From assembly GCA_046331175.1 (NCBI GenBank), contig JAXLRI010000014.1, positions 62,001 through 126,000 of the forward strand: a stretch of DNA of 64,000 bases. The letters run 5' to 3'. The notes beneath the pieces were generated by a model. It made no database searches, was not told where the DNA came from, and saw only the letters and a list, made by a program, of their open reading frames with translations. The position numbers and the translations under genes were made by a program. The DNA is from JAWKIW01 sp046331175 (GTDB taxonomy: Bacteria > Actinomycetota > Acidimicrobiia > Acidimicrobiales > Acidimicrobilacustridaceae). Below are positions 57,684 through 64,000 of the stretch, in pieces (position 1 is the first letter of the stretch; every line of letters begins with the position of its first letter).

Positions 57684-59186
57684 TCACAGGCGACGGCGGA
57701 GGTCGGCGAGGACCGTGGTGGGGTCGCCGCTGGCGAAGACGGCGAAGTCGGGCCGCTGCACGGCGGAGGCGACGCCTTGGGCGTCGAACCACTGCCGGTA
57801 GGTTCCGTCGACGTCGGTCGCGTCGGCGCCGTCCCCGACACCGACGATCCGTCCGCCGATCGACGTGAACCACGCCGCCAGCTCTTCGGGCACCGCCGCG
57901 GCGCCGTCGGTGACGAGGCGCCAGCCGGCGCCGAAGACGTCGTCGAAGCGCTGCGGACCGGCGCCGACGTCGACCCGGCCCTGCACGAAGAGCTCGCCGG
58001 CGGCGGGGGTGCCCAGGTCGAGCAGGCCAGCGGCGATCGGCGGCATGGCGGCGATCGGCACCGCGCTGCCGTCGGCGGCGGCCAGGCCCATGGCCTCGTC
58101 GCGCGCCGTGGCCTCGGCCGGGTCGGGCACGCAGATCACCTTGCCGAGCTCCATGGCGAACTCGATGACCTGGGCGGCCTGCGGGACCCGCTCGGCGTCG
58201 TAGGTGTCGAGCAGGGCGACGTCGTCGGGGTGCGAGAGCACGTGGTCGAGCTTCCAGGCCAGGTTGATGGCGTCGCGCAGGCCGGCGCACATGCCTTGGC
58301 CGGCGAACGGCGGGGTCAGGTGGGCGGCGTCACCGGCGAGGAACACCCGGCCGTCGCGCCACCGCGTCGCCCACTTGGCCTGGAACCGGTAGCCGGCGTG
58401 GCGGACCATCGTGGCGTTGTCGGGGGTGACGTCCCACGGCTCGAGCATCTCCCACGCGCTGGCCACCTCGTCGAGCGCGTCGAGCGACTCGCCGGGCAGG
58501 CACATGAACTCCCACCGGCGCCGGCCCGGACCGCCCGACACGATCGTGGTCGGCCGGGTCGGGTCGCACACCTGCAGGTTCACGGGGTCGAACGCCCGCG
58601 GTTCGTGCAGGGCGACGTCGACGACGAGCCAGTCGAAGAAGAAGCCGTGGTCCTCGAACGGCGGGTCCACCTGCTGGCGGATCGTGCTGTTGGCGCCGTC
58701 GCAGCCGACGAGGTAGCTCGCCTCGAGCGTGTCGGCCACCCCGTCGGTCGACACCGTCAGCCGCACGCCGTCGGCGTCCTGCTCGTAGCCGACCGCCGCG
58801 GTCGATCGACGCATCGTGACGTTGGGGTGGGCGTCGAGCCGCTGGAAGAGCTCGAGCTCGAGGTCGGGCTGGTTGAACATGTTCGCCGAGGGCCACCCGC
58901 ACGCGCCGAGCTCGCTCAGCTCGAACCGCAGCAGCACCAGCCCCTCGGCGTTGCGCCACTCGTAGACGTCGGCCGGCTCGGACAGCTTCGGCAGCCGGTC
59001 ACCGATGCCGCAGGCCTGCAGGATGCGGGCCGTCTCGTCGTCGAAGTGCACGGCCCGGGGCAGCGGGTAGGGGCCGTCGTGGCGCTCGACGACGACGACC
59101 GTCCGGCCCCGGTCGGCGAGCAGCAGCGCCAGGCCGCAGCCGACGGGGCCCGCACCGACCACGATCACGTCGGTGGCGGCGCTCAC
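57684..59186 (-). CDS. FAD-dependent aromatic hydroxylase (MhpA-like)
   Basis: 500 residues. FAD motif DVIVVGAGPVGCGLALLLADRG, the DG motif YLVGCDGANSTIRQQVD, and the second FAD motif GRVFLAGDAAHLTPPFAGQGMCAGLRDAINLAWKL. PLPRAVHFDDETARIL matches the MhpA/3-(3-hydroxyphenyl)propionate hydroxylase group. A thioredoxin-like C-terminal domain follows (VFGAGWRLVTDG, DGTYRQWFDA). GTG start overlaps the stop of the dioxygenase gene (GTGA). It would hydroxylate a phenolic ring before extradiol cleavage. Confidence 0.9.
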   Translation of the reverse strand: MSAATDVIVVGAGPVGCGLALLLADRGRTVVVVERHDGPYPLPRAVHFDDETARILQACGIGDRLPKLSEPADVYEWRNAEGLVLLRFELSELGACGWPSANMFNQPDLELELFQRLDAHPNVTMRRSTAAVGYEQDADGVRLTVSTDGVADTLEASYLVGCDGANSTIRQQVDPPFEDHGFFFDWLVVDVALHEPRAFDPVNLQVCDPTRPTTIVSGGPGRRRWEFMCLPGESLDALDEVASAWEMLEPWDVTPDNATMVRHAGYRFQAKWATRWRDGRVFLAGDAAHLTPPFAGQGMCAGLRDAINLAWKLDHVLSHPDDVALLDTYDAERVPQAAQVIEFAMELGKVICVPDPAEATARDEAMGLAAADGSAVPIAAMPPIAAGLLDLGTPAAGELFVQGRVDVGAGPQRFDDVFGAGWRLVTDGAAAVPEELAAWFTSIGGRIVGVGDGADATDVDGTYRQWFDAQGVASAVQRPDFAVFASGDPTTVLADLRRRL

Positions 59187-60115
59187 GACTGCACCGCCCA
59201 GGCCTCCTGCAGCGCGTCGAGATCGCTCGGCACGATGAACTCGAGCGGGATCTCCGGCCCCCAGCTGTTGGCGATGTGCTCGAACTCGAACGGCGTGCGG
59301 CCGGTGGACTCCCAGTCGTCGTCGTCGACGATCTGGTCCATGTCGGAGTACAGCTCGAGGAACGCCCCCGACGGGTCGCGCAGGTACCAGTAGTAGTTCG
59401 AGCCGGCGAAGTGCCGGCCGAGGCCCCAGGCGTGGCGCTCGGGGTCGGCCCGCAGCAGGGCGGTGGCGCTGTGGCCGACGTGGTCGACGTCGTCGCACTC
59501 CCACGAGTAGTGCTGCAGGAGCGGCACCGGTGCGTCGACGAGGGCGATGTTGTGGTGGTCGGTCGAGCAGCGCAGGAAGGCGATGAGCCCGGGCAGCTCG
59601 TCGCTGACCTTGAGCCCGAGCCCATCGACGAGGAAGTCGCGCGTGTCGGTGATCGCCGGCGAGGCCAGCACGAGGTGGCCGAGGCGACGGGGCGCCCGCG
59701 GGCCGCCGAACACGGCCGGCGCCCGGCGGTCGAGCCGCGGCGACTGGCCGGGTGCGTTCGGGACGATCGGCTCGATGCGCTCGGCGGGGACGAACGGCTC
59801 GGCGACCCGCACGGTGAACTCGACGCGCGTCGCCGGCTCGACGACCCGCACCGCGTCGGCGTCGCGCTGCACCGAGGCGCCGGCCTCGGTCAGCCGGTCG
59901 GCGATCACGTCGAGGTCGCGCTCGTCGTCACAGCCGAGCTGCACGGCGACCGGACGTCGGAAGGGACCTTCGTCGAGGTGCACGGCGGCGCCGCCGTCGG
60001 AGCCGGTGAAGCCCGAGGCCGCGTCCCCGCTGAGCCCGAGCTCGGCGTAGAAGCCGGCGACCGCCGCCGGATCGGGGACGACGGTGCGCAGGCCGAGGAG
60101 TCGGTGGAGTGCCAT
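59183..60115 (-). CDS. Extradiol ring-cleavage dioxygenase (VOC type I)
   Basis: 310 residues with the two-domain VOC extradiol architecture. The C-terminal half shows the iron ligands: RRLGHLVLASPAI (His), RCSTDHHNIALVD (His) and GAFLELYSDMDQI (Glu), the HHE triad. The N-terminal half is a second VOC module without metal ligands. Typical of 2,3-dihydroxybiphenyl/catechol 2,3-dioxygenase type enzymes. ATG start; first gene of the operon, followed by hydroxylase (overlap) and FAH hydrolase. A divergent TetR gene shares the promoter region. Confidence 0.9.
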   Translation of the reverse strand: MALHRLLGLRTVVPDPAAVAGFYAELGLSGDAASGFTGSDGGAAVHLDEGPFRRPVAVQLGCDDERDLDVIADRLTEAGASVQRDADAVRVVEPATRVEFTVRVAEPFVPAERIEPIVPNAPGQSPRLDRRAPAVFGGPRAPRRLGHLVLASPAITDTRDFLVDGLGLKVSDELPGLIAFLRCSTDHHNIALVDAPVPLLQHYSWECDDVDHVGHSATALLRADPERHAWGLGRHFAGSNYYWYLRDPSGAFLELYSDMDQIVDDDDWESTGRTPFEFEHIANSWGPEIPLEFIVPSDLDALQEAWAVQS

Positions 60116-60183
60116 GGACCTACGTTTATCAGTTGATCAGAGAACTGGCAAGTAGTTGTTCAGATGACTAGGGTCAGGCGCTG
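60116..60183. promoter_or_regulatory. AT-rich divergent promoter between dioxygenase and TetR gene
   Basis: A 68-bp intergenic stretch much richer in A/T than the window. It carries several TCAG/CTGA half-sites, including ATCAGTTGATCAG and TGTTCAGATGA, but no single perfect palindrome. It must hold both promoters, and presumably the TetR operator. Confidence 0.5.
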
Positions 60184-60855
60184 ATGACGCCCGCCGCCTC
60201 CCCCCGAGCGACCCGCCCGTCGGCCGACGAGACCCGTGACCGCATCGTCGCTGCCGCCCTCGACCAGTTCTCCGAGCACTCCTTCGAGGGGGCCACCACC
60301 CGGGCCATCGCCCAGGCCGCCGGCGTCACCCAGCCGCTGCTCAACTACCACTTCGGCACCAAGGACGAGCTGTGGCGGGCCGTCATCGAGCGGCTGTTCG
60401 CCCGCCTCGACGACGTGCTGGCCGCCCGCATCGACGGGCTGCGCGGCGTCGACGACCTGACCACGGCCAAGCTCATCGTCCGCGAGTTCGTGCTGTTCTC
60501 CGCCGCCAACCCCCAGCTGCACCGGATCATCACCCAGGAGTGCAAGACCGACGGCCCGCGCTTCGGCTGGCTCGTCGACACCTACGTGCGGCCCCTCTAC
60601 GAGGCCACCGCGCAGCGGCTGCAGGCGCTGTCCGAGGCCGGGCTCATGGCCGACGTGCCGGCGGTGCACCTCTACTACATCCTCACCGGCGCGGGAGCGA
60701 CGATGTTCGTCCTCGCCCCCGAGTGCCGGCGCCTCACCGGCATCGACCCCTTCGACCCGGCCGTGGTCGACCAGCACGCCGACGCCGTGGTCGCCCTCCT
60801 CTTCGGCGACGCCGCGATCGACGCGCCGGGGGCTCGCCGCGGCCACCAGGCGTAG
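60184..60855 (+). CDS. TetR-family regulator of the aromatic-degradation operon
   Basis: 223 residues. HTH region: TRDRIVAAALDQFSEHSFEGATTRAIAQAAGVTQPLLNYHFGTKDELWRAVIERLF (about 19-75). The ligand domain is helical, ending with YYILTGAGATMFVLAPECRRLTGIDPFDPAVVDQHADAVVALLF. Divergent by 68 bp from the dioxygenase, hence likely repressor of the operon with an aromatic acid or ring-fission product as inducer (inference). Confidence 0.9.
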   Translation: MTPAASPRATRPSADETRDRIVAAALDQFSEHSFEGATTRAIAQAAGVTQPLLNYHFGTKDELWRAVIERLFARLDDVLAARIDGLRGVDDLTTAKLIVREFVLFSAANPQLHRIITQECKTDGPRFGWLVDTYVRPLYEATAQRLQALSEAGLMADVPAVHLYYILTGAGATMFVLAPECRRLTGIDPFDPAVVDQHADAVVALLFGDAAIDAPGARRGHQA

Positions 60856-61198
60856 GTGGTCAGCTCGTCGCCGCCGCCGATGCCGCCGGTGAGGGCGCCC
60901 TGGCGGACCTCGTCGAGGAACGGCTCGCGGCCCTCCCGGCGCCGCCGGGGTCCGGCAGCAGCGGCAGGCGGCGAGTGCGGCCCGGCGATCGAGTTGCGGC
61001 GCCAACCCCTGCTCACCGGTTCGCCGAGGACCACGGCCCCCAGAACGACCCGCGGGTCCGTCCGTGACACCGGCGGCCGCGGTCACGACGCCACGGGGAC
61101 GGAGGGTCTGCCCGAGCAGCTCGTCGTGGGGCACCCGGTCGATCACCGCTCGGCCGGTCTCCGGATCGAAGGGCGCCGTGGTCCTCCGGGCGACCGCG
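60856..61198. other. Intergenic region with a gene remnant
   Basis: 343 bp with no intact gene. The only meaningful segment is the SnoaL-like C-terminal fragment on the minus strand (separate entry); the remainder is non-coding by inspection, with GC-rich antisense frames only. Confidence 0.55.
61107..61190 (-). pseudogene. SnoaL-like C-terminal fragment (remnant)
   Basis: On the minus strand this stretch encodes APFDPETGRAVIDRVPHDELL, which closely matches the C-terminal block FDPETGRAIVDLAPE of the intact SnoaL-like gene at 56.3 kb. No upstream NTF2 core precedes it in frame: the 3' end of the Vgb gene lies directly beside it. It therefore looks like the tail of a degraded or displaced SnoaL gene. 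Limits are approximate. Confidence 0.5.
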
Positions 61199-63246
61199 TC
61201 ATCCGTACCAGCCGCCGACGTCGGCGATGACGTTGACGGTGCCGGAGTTGTTGAACACCGAGATGGTGTCGCCGTCACCGACCTTGGCGGTCACCGCGTT
61301 GGCGATGGTGGTGCCAGCCTTCCAGTTCAGGCTGGAGGCGGTGGGCTTGGCGGCCCCGGTGTTCCACACCGTCGCGAACGACTCCGCCGACGTGGACGTC
61401 ACCGTGAAGTTCGCCAGGATCGCCTTGGCCCCCGACGGCACCGCACCACCGGTGAGCACCGACACCGTCCGAGACACACCCGCCCCCCACGGCGTCGTGA
61501 ACGCACCCACCGTCTCGGGAGCGGGACGAGAGTCGGCGAACCGCACCGGTGACAGCGGGTGGAACGCATCACCGGAGCCGGCCTTGAAGTAGCCGACCAC
61601 GTCGATGATCACGTTGGCGCTGCCCGAGTTGTTGAACACCCGGATCTTGCCGCCCGTACCCACCTTCACCGTCACCGCGTTGGGGATCGTCACCCCCGCC
61701 TTCCAGTTCAAGCTCGACGCCGTCGGCTTGGTCGCCCCGTTCGGGTAGACGGTGAGGAACGACTCGGCCGACGTGGCGGTCACCGTCACGTTGGCCACGA
61801 TCGCCTCGGCATCGGCGGGCACCCCCGCCACCCCCGCCACCGTCACATCACGATCGGTGCCCGCCGCCCACGGCGTCGAGTACGGCCCCACGGTCTCGGG
61901 CGCCGGACGAGAGTCCAGCACCCGGGCCGGCGCCTGGGACGTGAACCCGTCACCGGTGCCGGACTGGTCGTAGTAGCCGACCACATCGACGATCACCGTG
62001 GCGGTCCCCGACGGGTTGAACACCTGCACGTTGCCGCCGGCGCCGACCTTGACCGTCACCGCGTTGGGGATGGTCTGACCACCTCCCCCGACGGGGTCAT
62101 CCGCCCCACCGTGCTGTTGCCCTCGGCGGTGAACCACATGTTGCCGTCCGGCCCCATGGCGATGCCGCGGGCATCCTTGATGCGCGTGCCACCGAAGAAC
62201 GTCATCACCCCCGCCGGCGTGATGCGAGCGACCGAGTCGTCGCCGGAGAAGTCGGCGTTGACGAACCAGACGTTCCCGTCGGGCCCCCCCACGATCCCGC
62301 CCGGGCCGCGGATGTTGGTCGCATCCTTGAACAGCGACGTCACGCCCTGCGGCGTCATCCGCCCGATCGAGCCCGAGTCCTCGGTGAACCACAGGTTCCC
62401 GTCCGGACCCGTCGTGAGGTGGCCCGGAGCCGACAGGCTGGCGTAGGCGAAGGTCGTCACCACCCCGCTCGTCGTGATCCGACCGATCGCTCCCTCGCCG
62501 CTGGGGAACCACAGGTTCCCATCCGGACCCGTCACGATGTCCTGGCCGGCGGGCGCGTCCGCGAACGTCGTCACCACCCCGGCCGGGGTGATCCGGCCGA
62601 CCGAGCCAGCGCCGGTGGGGAACCACAGGTTCCCGTCCGGCCCTGCCGTGATCGCCGTGAGGAAGGGCGCACCGACCGGGAAGGTCGTCACCACCCCGGC
62701 CGGGGTGATCCGGCCGATCGAGCCATCGCCGTTGTTGGTGAACCACAGGTTGCCATCGGGGCCGGCGGTGATGCCCTCTGGCGAGGAGATCTTCGCATCG
62801 CTGAAGATGGTGGCGACCCCCGCCGGGGTGAGCCGACCGATCTTCTTGGACGCGTTCGGCGCGCCGGTGAACCAGATGTTCCCGTCGGGACCGGCGGTGA
62901 TGCCCATGAAGGAGTCGATCCCCACCGGGTAGTACGAGAGCTCGCCGGCCGGGGTGACCCGACCGATCGTCGTGCTCCCGCTGTTGGTGAACCACAGGTT
63001 CCCGTCGGGACCGGCGGCGATGGCGAACGGCTCCGCGAGACCGCGGCCCATGACGGTGATGGTCCCGACGGGATCGGCGGCGGCCGCCGGCGGAGCGCTC
63101 ACCACCTCGACGACGGCAGCCGCGCAGGTGGCCAGGACGGCCACCACGAGCGCGGCGCACGTCACCCGCCTCCACCACCCGCGTGATCGCGGTGACCCGA
63201 TCACCGTGGCCTCCGAACCAACCCGCACAACGGAGCAGTCCCCCAT
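61199..63246 (-). pseudogene. Secreted Vgb-type beta-propeller protein fused to repeat domains, disrupted by an out-of-frame deletion
   Basis: The 5' part (63246 to about 62080) encodes a Sec signal peptide (TCAALVVAVLATCAAAVVEVV) and about seven virginiamycin B lyase-type propeller repeats (ITAGPDGNLWFTN, IGRITPAG). At MTPSGEVV the frame ends after a few codons (TGA near 62056). In another frame, beginning exactly at GQTIPNAVTVKVG, follow two complete copies and the second half of a first copy of the same 125-residue repeat as in the TNT and M4 proteins, ending at 61199. The first half of repeat one (about 60-70 codons) is absent. So a deletion with frameshift separates the parts; alternatively an assembly collapse. 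Confidence 0.75.
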
Positions 63247-63656
63247 CGCAAGACCTTCCCCACCGACCTCGTCCGACCTGCTCGCCGTCGCCGGACGGCA
63301 GCGGATGCCGAACGCTACCCCAGCGGGTCGTCCGTCCGGCCTCGGACACCGCCGTCGCCGGTGGCCTCGGCTCAGCTCCCACCGGTGACGTCCGGAGGGA
63401 CCATGGCTTCGGAGTCTCGCAGACGGACCTCTTCGAACCACTCGCGATCGCCTTCGCGACAGCCATTGCCACTGCACCGGGAACGAGCGGAGACGATCTC
63501 AGCGGACGGACCCAAGGCAGTGCATCGTCAGTGCGCTCAGCGTGGCGATCGACCGGCGGCGAACGCGTCCCGAGGTGGGCCCGTACTGGGAACAGCGCGG
63601 CTGGGTAGATCCTCATGTTCCGGCTCGATCCTGACGGGCTCTGAGGAGGATCAACC
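63247..63656. other. Intergenic region upstream of the terminal hypothetical gene
   Basis: 410 bp with lower GC than the rest. It contains the 5' leader of the Vgb gene on one side and alternative hairpins at its right end. Overlapping frames have no recognisable product and irregular codon use; I see no gene. Confidence 0.5.
63608..63652 (+). promoter_or_regulatory. Two alternative hairpins covering the ribosome site of the last gene
   Basis: GATCCT occurs at 63608 and again at 63627; either copy can pair with AGGATC at 63647-63652, which includes the GGAGGA ribosome site of the downstream gene. The two pairings are mutually exclusive. This could regulate translation but may be chance in a 410-bp leader. 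Confidence 0.35.
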
Positions 63657-64000
63657 ATGAACGCAGCAGGATGGACCATCTCGATCATCGCCATCGCCAC
63701 CGCACTGGTGGTGGCGCTGCGGTGGGAACTCTCCAGCCGAACGTCGGAACGGCCCGCCCTCGACCGCTACGACGGTTCGCGCCCCCACCTCGAGTTCATG
63801 AGCGCCCCGTGGATCGCCATGGCCAGACATGAGATCACCACCGCTCTGTCACGAAGCGATCTCGACATCGAGCCATACACCCTGTCCGAGGAGTTCACCG
63901 ACCCCCCGCCCCATCTCGGCCACGGCTCGGATCGGATCGGCTTCTCGATTCGCGTCGGGCGCGGCCGCGTCGAAGTCGACAGCTCCCCCACCCCGGACGC
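63657..64000 (+). CDS. Hypothetical protein with N-terminal TM helix, 3'-truncated by the window edge
   Basis: Begins at ATG with GAGGAGGA upstream and stays open to the last base (114 codons seen). One TM helix (WTISIIAIATALVVALRW, residues about 5-22) then a soluble region with RPALDRYDGSRPHLEFMSAPWIAMARHEITTALSRSDLDIEPYTLSEEF. Codon choice and GC content are lower than in neighbouring genes. No family recognised; the rest lies outside the window. Confidence 0.7.
   Translation, partial: MNAAGWTISIIAIATALVVALRWELSSRTSERPALDRYDGSRPHLEFMSAPWIAMARHEITTALSRSDLDIEPYTLSEEFTDPPPHLGHGSDRIGFSIRVGRGRVEVDSSPTPD

Noticed and set aside
1..64000. tRNA, rRNA, riboswitch or transposase genes
   Set aside because: I read both strands for clover-leaf and conserved riboswitch or IS signatures and found none I could support; short tRNAs could still be missed without a covariance search.

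Overview
The window is high-GC DNA (mostly above 70 percent G+C) with dense coding, many GTG starts and frequent 4-bp GTGA or ATGA gene overlaps. It looks like the chromosome of a free-living actinobacterium. The gene mix fits class Acidimicrobiia: a DUF222/HNH protein, a SigF partner-switch operon, an ECF42-YCII pair, many glyoxalase-fold (VOC) and SRPBCC proteins, and large secreted repeat proteins. That placement is inference, not something read from a marker gene. I see no rRNA, tRNA, CRISPR array or transposase.

Layout. 1-5.4 kb: a small metal-type membrane protein, a lipoprotein esterase, a carotenoid oxygenase, and an ApbE flavin transferase facing a PepSY/DUF2271 pair (a likely extracytoplasmic flavin redox set). 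5.4-10 kb: a GH38 alpha-mannosidase and a geranylgeranyl-reductase-like flavoprotein. 10-17 kb: small regulator-plus-enzyme units (ArsR/VOC/SRPBCC, MarR/ClC, AraC/VOC, ECF42/YCII). 17-24.7 kb: stress and envelope genes, including ChaB, CsbD, a GGDEF protein with a degenerate EAL half, and an RsbV/RsbW/SigF-type operon followed by CBS-domain and zinc-ribbon proteins. 24.9-33.3 kb: DUF222/HNH, an AbrB pair, a degenerate PfkB kinase, a haem-oxygenase-like enzyme, a methyltransferase and an HAD phosphatase. 33.4-47 kb: an encapsulated-ferritin-like protein without encapsulin, a secreted TNT-domain protein, a phosphoesterase lipoprotein, a CHASE/GAF/PP2C phosphatase, a CmcJ-type oxygenase, a serine hydrolase, a RibD-type reductase and an M4 metalloprotease. 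47-49 kb: a SufR-like Fe-S regulator surrounded by three copies of one palindromic operator. 49-53 kb: TetR/nitroreductase and a copper module (cupredoxin, DUF302, multicopper oxidase) with a CsoR-type palindrome. 53-60.9 kb: a second serine hydrolase, an alpha/beta hydrolase, and an aromatic-ring degradation operon (extradiol dioxygenase, flavin hydroxylase, FAH-type hydrolase) divergent from a TetR gene. 61-64 kb: a broken secreted Vgb beta-propeller gene and a partial hypothetical gene.

Three results stand out. (1) One roughly 125-residue repeat module, with motifs of the type DSRP...TPW...LNVTVT...VVGYY, forms the C-terminus of three unrelated secreted proteins: a TNT NAD-glycohydrolase-like protein, an M4 protease and a Vgb propeller. 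This suggests a shared surface-display or adhesion module fitted to different effector heads. (2) The operator TTCTA-N8-TAGA occurs three times within 1.3 kb around an Fe-S-type regulator, defining a small local regulon. (3) An EncFtn-type ferritin keeps all the ferroxidase residues but has no encapsulin targeting tail and no shell gene nearby.

Two genes appear damaged: a membrane protein frameshifted at a C9 tract, and the Vgb gene, which carries an out-of-frame internal deletion. The second could also be an assembly collapse of the repeats.
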